Shown here piece after piece: positions 33,739 to 42,629 of a stretch of DNA of 64,000 nt. Position 1 is the first letter of the stretch. Each line of letters begins with the position of its first letter. Where the stretch lies: the NCBI GenBank assembly GCA_035995165.1, contig DASYKU010000096.1, forward strand, positions 115,821 to 179,820, given 5' to 3'. Source of the stretch: Mycobacteriales bacterium (GTDB lineage Bacteria; Actinomycetota; Actinomycetes; Mycobacteriales; CADCTP01). The position numbers and the translations under genes were made by a program. The notes under the pieces were generated by a model. That model searched no databases and was not told the origin of the DNA. It was given only the letters and a program-made list of their open reading frames with translations.

Positions 33739-34473
33739 GTGAGCACGACACCGGTCCGCACTCCCGGCCCCCGGCCCGCACGTCGTCGCCGGCCGCTCGG
33801 CGGCGGCCAGATCGCGATGATCGTCATCGGCAGCGTCGTCGCGCTGGTCGGCCTCAGCCTGGTCGCCGGCGGCATCGCGGTCGCCGCCGCCGGCCATTCC
33901 CGCGGCGACGACGGGTTCCTCACCAGCGGGCCGGCCTCGGTCGCGACCCGGTCGTACGCGGTCTCCGTGCCGGGCCTCGGCGTGGACGTCAACGGTCCGG
34001 ACAAGGCGTACGCGCGGTCGCTGCTGGGCGACGTCCGCATCCGGGCGACCGCGGAGGACCCCGCCCAGGCCGTGTTCATCGGGATCGCGCCGACCGCCGA
34101 GGTCGCCCGCTACCTCGACGGCGTCGGCCACGACGACATCAGCGACATCGACGTCGACCCGGTCGAGGTCCAGTACGAGGCCCATGACGGTGGGCCTCCC
34201 GGGTCCGCGCCCGGCGACCAGACGTTCTGGGACCGCAGCGACTCCGGCACCGGCACCCGGACGCTGGACTGGACGCTGGCCACCGGCAACTGGACGGTCG
34301 TGGTGATGAACGCCGACGGCTCGGCCGGCGTGGACGCCGACCTCGACCTCGGCGGCACCGTGCCGGGTCTGCGCTGGGCCACGGTCGCCCTGTTCGTCGC
34401 CGGCGGAGTGCTGCTGCTCGGCGGCCTGCTGCTGGTGGCGCTCCCCCTGGCGACCCGGCGGAGGCAGGTATAG
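33739..34473 (+). CDS. Two-helix membrane protein of unknown function
   Basis: A 244-residue protein with an N-terminal helix (IAMIVIGSVVALVGLSLVAG) after a basic stretch, a polar middle of about 150 residues rich in Asp and Gly, and a C-terminal helix (VALFVAGGVLLLGGLLLVAL) followed by RRRQV. The middle part, with WTLATGNWTVVVMNADGSAG near its end, resembles the beta-sandwich ectodomains of actinobacterial proteins of this type. I do not recognise a named family. GTG at 33739 with AGGAG upstream. An 18-bp palindrome follows its stop. Confidence 0.7.
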   Translation: MSTTPVRTPGPRPARRRRPLGGGQIAMIVIGSVVALVGLSLVAGGIAVAAAGHSRGDDGFLTSGPASVATRSYAVSVPGLGVDVNGPDKAYARSLLGDVRIRATAEDPAQAVFIGIAPTAEVARYLDGVGHDDISDIDVDPVEVQYEAHDGGPPGSAPGDQTFWDRSDSGTGTRTLDWTLATGNWTVVVMNADGSAGVDADLDLGGTVPGLRWATVALFVAGGVLLLGGLLLVALPLATRRRQV

Positions 34474-34482
34474 GAATTCAGC

Positions 34483-34500
34483 TCACCGCCGCGGCGGTGA
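34483..34500. promoter_or_regulatory. 18-bp perfect palindrome before histidine kinase gene
   Basis: TCACCGCCGCGGCGGTGA is fully self-complementary, lies 10 bp after the stop of the membrane protein gene and 92 bp before the kinase start. It could be an operator for a regulator or a short stem ending the previous transcript; a loopless palindrome of this kind argues more for protein binding. Confidence 0.5.
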
Positions 34501-34592
34501 ATCCAGGGGTGCGGCGCTGCGGCGGTGTCCGGGACGGGCGCCGCCGCGTACCGTCCACGGCATCGGCTCCCAGCCGTACAGGGAGGGGCCGC

Positions 34593-36356
34593 ATGGCCCT
34601 CCAACCGCATGCCGCTGCCCCGCCCGCGACCGGTACGCCGCCCGGGCCGGTCGTGCTGTGGACGGTCCTGCTCGCCACCGCGGGCGCGAGCACCATGGCC
34701 GTCTTGCTCGCCTCCGGCAACACCGAACTGTTCCAGCCGCGGCTGCGGGTCGCGCTGCTGGCCTGGACGACGCTGCCGTTCATCGGAGCCGGGCTGATCG
34801 CCTGGCGGCGCCGGCCGGACAGCCGGTTCGGCCCGCTGCTCATCGCGGCCGGTCTGGTCACCCCGGTGAGCACGCTGCAGTGGTCGGACACGGCCGTGCT
34901 CAACACCGTCGGCCAGCTCTGTGACCTGCTGCTGCCGGCGCTCTGGCTGCACGTGTTCCTGGCCTACCCGACCGGCCGGGTCACCGGCCGCGCCCGCCGG
35001 GTCGTCGTCGCCGCCGGGTACGCCGTGGCGCTCCTCCTGCAGCTCGTCGTGCTCGTTCTGGGCGGCTTCGACGACCGGCACCTGCTCGCGATCGCGGTCC
35101 GCCCGGACATCGCCGAGACCGTGCAGAACGTCCAGCTGCTGGCGCTGATGTCGTTGTCGCTGATCGGCGCGGTCGCGCTCTGGCAGCGGCAGCGGGCCAC
35201 CGGGCCGGTGCTGCGGCGGCCGGTCGCGCTGCTGGTCGACGCCTTCGGCGCCGGGCTGGTGATGGTCGCGGCGCTGCTGGCGGCCGGCACCTTCCAGCTG
35301 CCCGGGTTCGAGATCCTGCGGCTGGTCACGTTCGCGGTGGTCGGGCTGGCACCGCCGGCGTTCCTGCTCGGGCTGCTCGACCAGCGGCTGGCCCGCTCGG
35401 GCGTGGGCGAGCTCGTCGTCCGCCTGAACGCGGGACCGCCGGCGGACCTGCGCGACCTGATCGCCCGGGCGCTGCGGGACGACTCGCTGACCGTCGTCTA
35501 CTGGCTGCCCGAGTACGGCGACTGGGCCGACGGGCACGGCCGGCCGGCGACGCTGCCGGGCGCCGGCGCGTACCGGGCGGTGACGGTGGTCGAGCAGCGC
35601 GGCGAGCCGCTGGCGGCGCTGCTGCACCACCCGTCGCTGCTGGAGGAACCCGAGCTCGTCGCCGCGGTCAGCGCCGCCGCGGCGATCGCGCTGGAGAACG
35701 ACCGGCTGCAGGTCGAGCTGCGGGCCCGGCTGCAGGATCTGCACGGCTCCCGGTCCCGGCTGATCGACGCGGCCCAGGACGAGCGCCGCCGGCTGGAGCG
35801 CGACCTGCACGACGGCGCCCAGCAGCGGCTGATCGCGCTGTCGCTGGAGCTCGGGCTGCTGGAGGGCACCCTGAACGGCGACCGGGAGACCCGGGAGCGG
35901 CTCGGCCGGGCCCGGCAGGAAGTCGCGGTCTCCCTGCGGGAGCTGCGGGACATCGCCCGGGGCATCCATCCGGCCGTGGTCAGCGGGCACGGTCTGGCCG
36001 TGGCGCTGGAGTCGGTCGCGGGCCGCACCGCGATGCCGCTGGACCTGCAGATGGCCGACGTGCCGCGGCTGCCGGAGAACATCGAGGTCGCGGCGTACTA
36101 CGTGGTCTGCGAGAGCCTGGCCAACACGGCCAAGCACGCGGGCGCCAGCGCGGCCGCGGTCGACGTCCGGATGGCGGCCGGGCTGCTGGTCGTCCAGGTC
36201 AGCGACAACGGCGTCGGCGGCGCGGACCTGGCCCGCGGGACCGGGCTGCGTGGGCTGGCCGACCGGGTCGAGGCGCTGGACGGGCGACTGCGGGTCTGGA
36301 CGCCGGTCGGCGGCGGAACCTGCGTGCGGGCCGAGTTCCCCGGCACCCCGCTCTGA
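34593..36356 (+). CDS. NarL-type sensor histidine kinase
   Basis: A 587-residue kinase. Residues about 15-270 contain around seven membrane helices. A GAF-like region of about 150 residues follows, then the HisKA_3 phosphoacceptor DERRRLERDLHDGAQQRL (His in LHDG) and a HATPase domain with ESLANTAKHAG, VSDNGVGGAD and GTGLRGLADRVEALDG. It autophosphorylates on His and passes phosphate to a NarL-type regulator, most likely the one at 32311-32955. ATG at 34593 has GGGAGGGG at a good spacing. Confidence 0.92.
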   Translation: MALQPHAAAPPATGTPPGPVVLWTVLLATAGASTMAVLLASGNTELFQPRLRVALLAWTTLPFIGAGLIAWRRRPDSRFGPLLIAAGLVTPVSTLQWSDTAVLNTVGQLCDLLLPALWLHVFLAYPTGRVTGRARRVVVAAGYAVALLLQLVVLVLGGFDDRHLLAIAVRPDIAETVQNVQLLALMSLSLIGAVALWQRQRATGPVLRRPVALLVDAFGAGLVMVAALLAAGTFQLPGFEILRLVTFAVVGLAPPAFLLGLLDQRLARSGVGELVVRLNAGPPADLRDLIARALRDDSLTVVYWLPEYGDWADGHGRPATLPGAGAYRAVTVVEQRGEPLAALLHHPSLLEEPELVAAVSAAAAIALENDRLQVELRARLQDLHGSRSRLIDAAQDERRRLERDLHDGAQQRLIALSLELGLLEGTLNGDRETRERLGRARQEVAVSLRELRDIARGIHPAVVSGHGLAVALESVAGRTAMPLDLQMADVPRLPENIEVAAYYVVCESLANTAKHAGASAAAVDVRMAAGLLVVQVSDNGVGGADLARGTGLRGLADRVEALDGRLRVWTPVGGGTCVRAEFPGTPL

Positions 36357-36437
36357 GCCGTCTCGACCAGAAACCCGCCCCCCGCTGGACCGGTTCGCCG
36401 CCTTACCCGGTGGGCCCCACGCTGCGAGCGTGTCCGC

Positions 36438-38147
36438 ATGAGCGCTGTGGTCGAGGACAGCACCGCCGCACCCGCCGTGCCGGAGCGGGTCGAGCGCGCG
36501 CATCCCGGCCGTACGGCGGCGATCCTGGTCGGGGCGTGGTTCTTCCTCGCCTCGATCACCCCGAGCCTCATCCCGCGCAGCTGGTACATGCAGGGCATCG
36601 CGGCCGGCCTCAGCACCGCGTACGGGTACGGCCTCGGGCTCGTCATCTCCTGGTGCTGGCGGCGGGTCCGCAACCGCCTGCAGCTGCGGATCACGATGGC
36701 GCCGGTGTGGGCCCGGCGGCTGCGCCGGACCGGCTGGATCGCGCTCGCGGTGATCGTGACGCTGGTCTGGCTCTGGAGCCTGCACTGGCAGCGGGACACC
36801 GCCCGGCTGGTCGGCAAGGCCGTGCCGGGGCCGATCACGCTGGTGCTGAGCCTGGCCGCCACGGTCCTGGTCTTCGTGCTGGTGATCCTGGCCGGGCGCG
36901 GCCTGCGCTGGCTGACCCGGCGCTCCTCGAAGGTCGGCCAGCGCTTCTTCCGGCCCTGGGTCGCGACCACCCTGGCCGTGCTGCTGGTCGGCGGGCTGCT
37001 GCTGGTGCTGACGAACTCGGTGATCTACCGCCGGGCGATGGACTACGCGGGCAAGCAGGCCGCCGTCGTCAACTCCCGTACGCCGGACGGCCGGCTCGCG
37101 CCGACCTCGCCGCTGCGCACCGGCGGCCCGGGCTCACCGGTGCCCTGGTCCTCGCTCGGCCGCAACGGCCAGGCGTTCGTCTCCGACGGCTCGTCCCCGG
37201 CCGCGATCACCGCCGCCACCGGCGCCCCCGCGATCGAGCCGATCCGCGTCTACGCCGGGCTGACCGGCGGCCGTACGGTCGACCAGGTCGCCGACGCGGT
37301 CGTGGCCGAGCTGCGCCGCACCGGCGGGTTCGACCGGTCCGTGCTCGCCCTGATGACGACGACCGGCCGGGGCTGGGTCGACGAGTGGACCGCGTCCTCG
37401 ATCGAGTACCTCACCGGCGGGGACAGCGCGATCGCCGGAATGCAGTACTCGTACCTGCCGAGCCCGGTCGCGCTGCTGTCGGACCGCAGGACCCCGGCGA
37501 CGGCCGGGCGCGCGTTGCTGGGCCGGGTCGAGGCCGAGCTGGCCACCCGGCCGGCCGCGTCCCGGCCGCTGCTGCTGCTCGGCGGCGAGTCGCTCGGCGC
37601 GTACGGCGGCCAGGCCCCGTTCCGGGACGGGGACGACATGCTCGCCCGCATCGACGGCGCTGTCTGGGTCGGGACGCCGAACTTCACGCCGCTGCTGCGC
37701 ACGCTCACCGACGACCGGCAGGGCGGCTCCCCCGAGGTCGTCCCGGTCGTCGGCGACGGCACCCACATCCGGTTCGCCAGCCGTCCGGCCGAGCTCACCC
37801 GCGACCTCTACGGCCGCTCGTACGGGGCCTGGGAGGCGCCGCGGGTCGCGTACGTCCAGCACGCCTCCGACCCGATCGCGCGCTGGTCGCCGAACCTGCT
37901 CATCGAGCAGCCGGACTGGATGCACGAGGGCGTCGGCTCGGACGTGACCGTGATGAACTGGACGTCGTTCGCGACCTTCTGGCAGCTGACCACGGACATG
38001 ATGGTGGCCGGCTCGACGCCGGCCGGGCACGGGCACAGCTACCAGGACGAGCTGGTGCCGGCCTGGGCCGGCGTGCTCGGGCTCGACCCGACCGCGGACT
38101 ACAGCCGGATCCAGCAGTCGGTCGCCCGCAACTACCGCTCGCCCTGA
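36438..38147 (+). CDS. Membrane-anchored alpha/beta hydrolase (Abhydrolase_9 type)
   Basis: A 569-residue protein. The N-terminal half (about residues 25-220) has five to six membrane helices and the segment SITPSLIPRSWYMQGIAAGL, a mark of this family. The C-terminal half contains GGESLGAYGG, with the GxSxG nucleophile, and a late His region (YVQHASDPIARWSPN). Actinobacterial relatives are annotated as alpha/beta-hydrolase family proteins of unknown substrate, probably acting on a lipid at the outer face. It follows the histidine kinase. Confidence 0.85.
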   Translation: MSAVVEDSTAAPAVPERVERAHPGRTAAILVGAWFFLASITPSLIPRSWYMQGIAAGLSTAYGYGLGLVISWCWRRVRNRLQLRITMAPVWARRLRRTGWIALAVIVTLVWLWSLHWQRDTARLVGKAVPGPITLVLSLAATVLVFVLVILAGRGLRWLTRRSSKVGQRFFRPWVATTLAVLLVGGLLLVLTNSVIYRRAMDYAGKQAAVVNSRTPDGRLAPTSPLRTGGPGSPVPWSSLGRNGQAFVSDGSSPAAITAATGAPAIEPIRVYAGLTGGRTVDQVADAVVAELRRTGGFDRSVLALMTTTGRGWVDEWTASSIEYLTGGDSAIAGMQYSYLPSPVALLSDRRTPATAGRALLGRVEAELATRPAASRPLLLLGGESLGAYGGQAPFRDGDDMLARIDGAVWVGTPNFTPLLRTLTDDRQGGSPEVVPVVGDGTHIRFASRPAELTRDLYGRSYGAWEAPRVAYVQHASDPIARWSPNLLIEQPDWMHEGVGSDVTVMNWTSFATFWQLTTDMMVAGSTPAGHGHSYQDELVPAWAGVLGLDPTADYSRIQQSVARNYRSP

Positions 38148-38151
38148 CCGC

Positions 38152-38790
38152 TCACGCGACCTGGACGGCCAGCAGCCCCAGGCCGTTGACCGCCCAGTGC
38201 AGCAGGGCGGGCGCGAGCAAGCTCCCGCTGCGGACCCGCAGCCAGCAGAAGCCGACGCCCGCGATCCCGGTGACCACGACCGTGGCGGCCACCCGGACCG
38301 CGGTCGCGCCGCCGACGATCTCGTTGGCCGGGCCGGCACCCAGCGCCGGCAGCACGTGCCACAGTCCGAACAGGACGGACGAGATCGCCGTCGCCGCAGC
38401 CGTTCCGGCCCGGCGGCGGACCAGCGCCCAGAGCACGCCGCGGAAGGCGAGCTCCTCGGCCAGCACGGTGCCGACCGGGATCACCAGCAGCACCGCGAGC
38501 ACGACCGCGGGCCAGCTCTGACCGTCGGCGCGTTCGAGGACGTCCCGGGCGGGCGGGACGACCAGCAGCAGCCCGTACCCGGCGGCGAGCGCGAGGGCCG
38601 GGATCCCGCCCCAGCGCAGGCCGTCCCGCCACCGCCCGAGCCCGAGCTCGGCGCGGGTCAGCCCGGCGGCGCGCGCGATCAGCGCCAGTCCCGGCACGAC
38701 CGCGATCCCGATGAGCAGATGCGCGCCCGGGGCGAGCCGGTTCGCGGCCAGGTTCGCACCCAGCACCACGATCGCGACCAGGAACGGCAT
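38152..38790 (-). CDS. CPBP-family intramembrane metalloprotease
   Basis: A 212-residue polytopic protein with the CPBP/CAAX motifs: EELAFRGVLWALV (motif 1, Glu-Glu and Arg), SSVLFGLWHVLPA (motif 2, His) and LLAPALLHWAVNGLGLLAV (motif 3, His and Asn). These form the site of glutamic-type intramembrane proteases that act on prenylated or signal-type peptides in other systems. Substrate unknown. The stop lies 5 bases from the convergent hydrolase gene. Confidence 0.9.
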   Translation of the reverse strand: MPFLVAIVVLGANLAANRLAPGAHLLIGIAVVPGLALIARAAGLTRAELGLGRWRDGLRWGGIPALALAAGYGLLLVVPPARDVLERADGQSWPAVVLAVLLVIPVGTVLAEELAFRGVLWALVRRRAGTAAATAISSVLFGLWHVLPALGAGPANEIVGGATAVRVAATVVVTGIAGVGFCWLRVRSGSLLAPALLHWAVNGLGLLAVQVA

Positions 38791-38800
38791 CCCTACACCG

Positions 38801-38840
38801 CCCGGAACGACGCGACGTCGCGGCTGCGCGTCGTTCCGGG
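38801..38840 (-). terminator. 14-bp stem hairpin after M24-like gene
   Basis: CCCGGAACGACGCG and its exact complement flank a 12-base loop. The hairpin lies between the end of the M24-like gene (38852) and the start of the CPBP gene (38790), both on the minus strand, so it could terminate the first and reset transcription before the second. Confidence 0.7.
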
Positions 38841-38851
38841 CCGGGTCACCG

Positions 38852-39538
38852 TTACAGGTCGAGCAGTTGTTCGTAGAAGCCGCCGAAGCCGCGGGCCCGG
38901 TCGACGAGGTGGACCTCGAGGATCCAGTGGCACTGCCGGCCGGTCCGGTCCGGGCGGCGCATCGGCTGGGTGCTGCCGGTGGCGATGTAGTTCTCGATCT
39001 GGTCGCCGGCGATCCGCTCGTGCGGGAACTCGCCGATCAGGTGCCCGGCGTGCTGGCCGCCATGCTCCCAGCCCGCCTCCCGGGCCAGCTCCCTGACCCG
39101 GCCGAAGAGCTGCTCGCCGGTGACACCGGGATCCCCGGCGAAGTACCGGCGGCCGGCCTCGAACACCCGCGGGAGGTCGCCCGCCAGCCGGTGCTTCACC
39201 GGGTCGTCGCCCAGCACGTACGTCCGGCCGAAGTCGGCCTCCCACTCGGCGAAGATCGGCCCGAAGTCGCAGAACACGATGTCGTCGGCTCCGATGACCC
39301 GGTCCGGCGGGTTCTCCTGGTACGGCTGCAGCGTGTTCGGCCCCGACCGCACGATCCGCTTGTGCCACCACCGGTCCACGCCGAACATCTCGTGCGCGAG
39401 GTCCCGGATCCGGTCGCTGACCGCCTGCTCCCCCTCGCCCGCCGCGATCAGCCCTGCGTTCCGGACCTCCTCGAACAACCGCTCGGCATCGGCCTGAGCC
39501 GCCAGCAGCTCCCGGACCCGCCCGCCCTCGTCGACCAC
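38852..39538 (-). CDS. M24 (creatinase/aminopeptidase P fold) family protein
   Basis: A 228-residue pita-bread-fold protein with an N-terminal helical part and metal-site-like segments: DDIVFCDFGPIFAEWEADFG (two acidic ligands), GGQHAGHLIGEFPHE (His) and HWILEVHLVD (Glu). In typical M24 peptidases the ligands are Asp, Asp, His, Glu, Glu. One late Glu is not clear here, so the protein could be a peptidase or a non-catalytic relative. GTG at 39538. Confidence 0.78.
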   Translation of the reverse strand: MVDEGGRVRELLAAQADAERLFEEVRNAGLIAAGEGEQAVSDRIRDLAHEMFGVDRWWHKRIVRSGPNTLQPYQENPPDRVIGADDIVFCDFGPIFAEWEADFGRTYVLGDDPVKHRLAGDLPRVFEAGRRYFAGDPGVTGEQLFGRVRELAREAGWEHGGQHAGHLIGEFPHERIAGDQIENYIATGSTQPMRRPDRTGRQCHWILEVHLVDRARGFGGFYEQLLDL

Positions 39539-39626
39539 CTCCCCAAACTACCGACCATCGCCGCGGGTTCGGCCGGCCCGCCAGTCCTGACATGATCTGG
39601 TCCGTGCGCCAGCCCCGGAACGCCCC

Positions 39627-40472
39627 ATGACCGCGCCGGTGCTCGTCACCGGAGCGACCGGACGGGTCGGGAGCCTCGTCGTCGACCTCCTGGTCGACGC
39701 GGGCGTGCCGGTCCGCGCCCTCACACGCCGTTCCGGGACGCCGCTGCCGGCGGACGTCGAGGTCGTCACCGGCGACCTCACCGAGCCCGGGTCGCTCGAC
39801 GCGGCCCTGGACGGGGTCGGCGCGGTCTTCCTCGTCTGGACCGCCCCGCCGGCCACCGTTCCGGCCGTCGTCGAGCGTCTCGGCCGGCACGCGCGGCGGG
39901 TCGTCTTCCTCTCCTCGCCGCACCAGACCCCGCACCCGTTCTTCCGGCAACCGAACCCGATGGCCGATCTGCACGCCGACATCGAGCGCCGCATCGCCGC
40001 CACCGGCGTCGAGTCGACGATCCTCCGGCCGGGGATGTTCGCCTCGAACACCGCGGTCTGGTGGGGTCCGGCGATCCGCGCCGACGGCGTCGTCCGCTGG
40101 CCGTACGGCAGCGCCGAGACGGCCCCCGTCGACGAGCGCGACGTCGCCGCCGTCGCCGCCCGGGCCCTGTCCCACGACGGGTCCGCCGGCGACCACGTCC
40201 TCACCGGCCCCGAAGCCCTGAGCCAGGCCGAGCAGGTCCGCATCATCGGCGAGGTCCTCGGCCGCCCGGTCACCTTCCAGGAGCTGTCCCCCGACGAGTT
40301 CCGGCGCGAGACGCAGGGCAGCTGGCCACCCCCGGTCGTGGACATGCTCCTGACCGCCTGGGCCGCCACGATCGGGACGCCGGCCTACGTCACCACCACG
40401 ATCGCCGACCTCCTCGGCGTACCCGCCCGCTCCTTCCGCGACTGGGTGACCGACAACGCCACCGCCTTCTAG
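39627..40472 (+). CDS. NmrA-like NAD(P)-binding oxidoreductase
   Basis: A 281-residue atypical SDR. The dinucleotide motif VLVTGATGRVGSLVVDLL is followed by VRALTRRSGTPLPADVEVV, the NmrA/azoreductase pattern. No catalytic Tyr-Lys pair is obvious. Such proteins act as NADP-dependent quinone reductases or redox sensors. It lies 88 bp from the divergent M24-like gene and converges with the cation-efflux gene. Confidence 0.85.
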   Translation: MTAPVLVTGATGRVGSLVVDLLVDAGVPVRALTRRSGTPLPADVEVVTGDLTEPGSLDAALDGVGAVFLVWTAPPATVPAVVERLGRHARRVVFLSSPHQTPHPFFRQPNPMADLHADIERRIAATGVESTILRPGMFASNTAVWWGPAIRADGVVRWPYGSAETAPVDERDVAAVAARALSHDGSAGDHVLTGPEALSQAEQVRIIGEVLGRPVTFQELSPDEFRRETQGSWPPPVVDMLLTAWAATIGTPAYVTTTIADLLGVPARSFRDWVTDNATAF

Positions 40473-40481
40473 GACCGGCGC

Positions 40482-41480
40482 TCAGGGATGGGCGCCGGCC
40501 GGGCTCACGTGGATGGTGGCCGCGTTGAGCCGGCGGACGTCGGCCAGCAGGTGCCGTTCGGCGTGGTGGGCGAGGTCGTGCGCCTGCGCCAGGGTCAGGC
40601 TGTCGTCCACGGTGATGTCGGCCTCGGCCCGGAGCGTGTGGCCGATCCAGCGGACCCGCAGGTCCCGTACGCCGCGGACGCCCTCGACACCGGCGACCGC
40701 CCTCGTGGCCGAGTCGACGAGCGCCGGGTCGACGGCGTCCATCAGCCGGGCGCCGACCTGCACGACGGCCGAGCGCAGCACGCCGAGGATCGCGACGGTG
40801 ATCAGCAGACCCACCACCGGATCGGCCCACTGCCAACCCACGGCGACGCCCCCGGCGCTGAGCAGGACCGCGAGGCTGGTGAACCCGTCGGTCCGGGCGT
40901 GCAGGCCGTCGGCGACCAGCGCGGCCGACCCGATCTGCCGGCCGACCCGGATCCGGTAGCGCGCGACCCACTCGTTGCCCACGAACCCGATCAGCCCGGC
41001 CAGCGCGACCGCCCACACCCGCTCCACGCCCTGCGGGTCGATCAGCCGCCGGATCGCCTCGTACGCGGCGAGCACCGACGACAGCGCGATCATGGCGACG
41101 ACGAACAGGCCGGCGAGGTCCTCGGCCCGGCCGTACCCGTAGGTGAACCGCTTCGTCGCCGCCCGCCGCGCCAGCGCGAACGCCACCAGCAACGGCACGG
41201 CGGTCAGCGCGTCAGCGGCGTTGTGCAGCGTTTCGCCGAGCAGCGCGATGGACCCGGTGAACACGACCACGATCGCCTGCAGGACCGCGGTCACCCCGAG
41301 CACGGCCAGGCTGGTCAGCAGCGCCCGCCGGCCGGCCTTGTCGGCCTCCAGCGCGTCGTCGATCGAGTCGGCCGCGTCGTGGGAGTGACCGCCGAACGTC
41401 TCCGACACCGCGTGCCGCGCCCGCGCCCCGAGCCCGTGGCTGTGCCCGTGCTCACGCCCGTGACCGACCTGCTCCGCCAC
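40482..41480 (-). CDS. Cation-diffusion-facilitator transporter
   Basis: A 332-residue CDF protein. A His-rich head (GREHGHSHGLG) precedes six membrane helices. The metal-site motifs are LLGETLHNAADALTAVPLL in helix 2 (His-Asn-x-x-Asp) and DGLHARTDGFTSLAVLL in helix 5 (His-x-x-x-Asp), followed by a cytoplasmic ferredoxin-like domain. It would export zinc or a related divalent ion in exchange for protons. GTG at 41480 has GGAGG five bases upstream; in-frame GTG 41492 is an alternative. A metal-type MerR regulator lies close by. Confidence 0.9.
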   Translation of the reverse strand: MAEQVGHGREHGHSHGLGARARHAVSETFGGHSHDAADSIDDALEADKAGRRALLTSLAVLGVTAVLQAIVVVFTGSIALLGETLHNAADALTAVPLLVAFALARRAATKRFTYGYGRAEDLAGLFVVAMIALSSVLAAYEAIRRLIDPQGVERVWAVALAGLIGFVGNEWVARYRIRVGRQIGSAALVADGLHARTDGFTSLAVLLSAGGVAVGWQWADPVVGLLITVAILGVLRSAVVQVGARLMDAVDPALVDSATRAVAGVEGVRGVRDLRVRWIGHTLRAEADITVDDSLTLAQAHDLAHHAERHLLADVRRLNAATIHVSPAGAHP

Positions 41481-41613
41481 CTGGTCCTCCACCCGCAGAC
41501 GCCACCTACATGTTCGCATTCGTGCCCGCGGAGCTGGACGTCACCAGCCTGGCCGCGCCGGTGTCACGACTGAGGTTGCATCCGGTACCCGGGTACAGGT
41601 TTACCGTCGGGTC

Positions 41614-41940
41614 ATGACGGCACCGCAGAGCTCGGACGGGTGGGCACCCGCGGCGTGCACGCTGCCCACCGCGGAACGTCCCGTACGGCTGGCCGAGTTC
41701 GACGACCTGTTCGCGACCGCGGTCCGCGGTGTCGACCGGCGCAGCCCGACCCAGCTGACGCTGACGCTGGCGGCGGACCCCGGCCGCGTACGGGACCTGG
41801 CCCGTCGGGAGACCGCCTGCTGCTCGTTCTTCACCTTCCGGCTGACCGACGGGGATCCGCTGCTGCTGGACATCGCGGTGCCGCCCGCGTACGTGGACGT
41901 CCTCGACGCCCTGGCCGAGCGCGCCGGATCCAGGCCGTGA
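41614..41940 (+). CDS. Cys-containing small protein coupled to MerR regulator
   Basis: A 108-residue soluble protein of unknown family containing ARRETACCSFFTFRLT, an adjacent Cys-Cys pair that may bind metal. Its N-terminal part is ACTLPTAERPVRLAEFDDLF. The stop overlaps the MerR start in GTGA, so the two are translationally coupled. Similar small proteins are found beside metal-responsive MerR genes in actinobacteria; a role in metal binding or delivery is an inference only. Confidence 0.7.
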   Translation: MTAPQSSDGWAPAACTLPTAERPVRLAEFDDLFATAVRGVDRRSPTQLTLTLAADPGRVRDLARRETACCSFFTFRLTDGDPLLLDIAVPPAYVDVLDALAERAGSRP

Positions 41941-42380
41941 CCGGCGACCTGCGGACCGGCCAGGTCGCCGAGGCGGCCGGCGTGAACGTCCAGACGCTGC
42001 GGTACTACGAACGGCGCGGGCTGCTCGACGAGCCGGCCCGGACCCTCGGCGGTCACCGGCTCTACCCGCCGGAGACGGTGATCACGCTGCGAACGATCAA
42101 AACCGCGCAACGGCTGGGTTTCTCCCTGGACGACGTCGCCGACCTGATCGAGGTCGGACGGCGCCCCCAGCGGGATCAGGGACTGGGTCTGCGCGAACGC
42201 ACCGTCGCGAAGCTGGCCGAGATCGAGGCCAGGATCGCCGATCTGGACGGCATCCGGGACGCCCTGCGGGCCGCGGTCGCCGCCGGCTGCGACGACCTGG
42301 CCACCTGCGCCGGCAACGAGTCCTGCCCGCTGAATCACGTTCCGGACCGGCCGCCCGGCCGCTGCGGCTGCTGCCGATGA
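41937..42380 (+). CDS. MerR-family heavy-metal-responsive regulator
   Basis: A 147-residue MerR protein. The winged HTH reads LRTGQVAEAAGVNVQTLRYY and ERRGLLDEPARTLGGHRLYP; a coiled-coil dimerisation helix follows. The C-terminal tail is Cys-rich (CDDLATCAGNESCPLNHV, then RCGCC), which fits metal sensing. It overlaps the preceding Cys-containing gene (GTGA) and the following truncated cation transporter (ATGA). It likely controls these genes and perhaps the divergent CDF transporter 134 bases from the first gene of its unit. Confidence 0.9.
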   Translation: MTGDLRTGQVAEAAGVNVQTLRYYERRGLLDEPARTLGGHRLYPPETVITLRTIKTAQRLGFSLDDVADLIEVGRRPQRDQGLGLRERTVAKLAEIEARIADLDGIRDALRAAVAAGCDDLATCAGNESCPLNHVPDRPPGRCGCCR

Positions 42381-42601
42381 CCACGCTCGACCCGGGACGC
42401 GCCGCGCTGGCGCACCGGATCCGGCTGCTCGTGGCGGCCGCGATCACCTACAACGTCGTGGAGGCGGTCGTCGCGCTCGGCGCCGGGACGCGGGCCTCGA
42501 CGACGGCGCTGATCGGGTTCGGGCTCGACTCCGAGGGCCGGAACGCGTGGCGGGGCCGTGTCTGTTGTCCGACGCCGGCAGCGGCCTGCACCTGCTGCTG
42601 A
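42377..42601 (+). pseudogene. Truncated cation-transporter gene
   Basis: The frame starts MTTLDPGRAALAHRIRLLVA and continues AAITYNVVEAVVAL ... STALIGFGLDS, the first helix and start of the second of a CDF-like cation transporter of the kind often co-transcribed with such MerR regulators. After LDS, similarity is lost, the protein becomes Cys/Pro-rich and stops at 74 codons; a full gene would need about 200. It overlaps the MerR stop (ATGA), so it was probably the last gene of the operon before a deletion. Confidence 0.7.
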
Positions 42602-42629
42602 GCCGGTCCGTCGAATACTGTGTCGCGGC

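Noticed and set aside
33880..33905. Sigma-R promoter at GGGAAT on the minus strand near 33897
   Set aside because: No GTT at the needed spacing, and it is inside a coding region.
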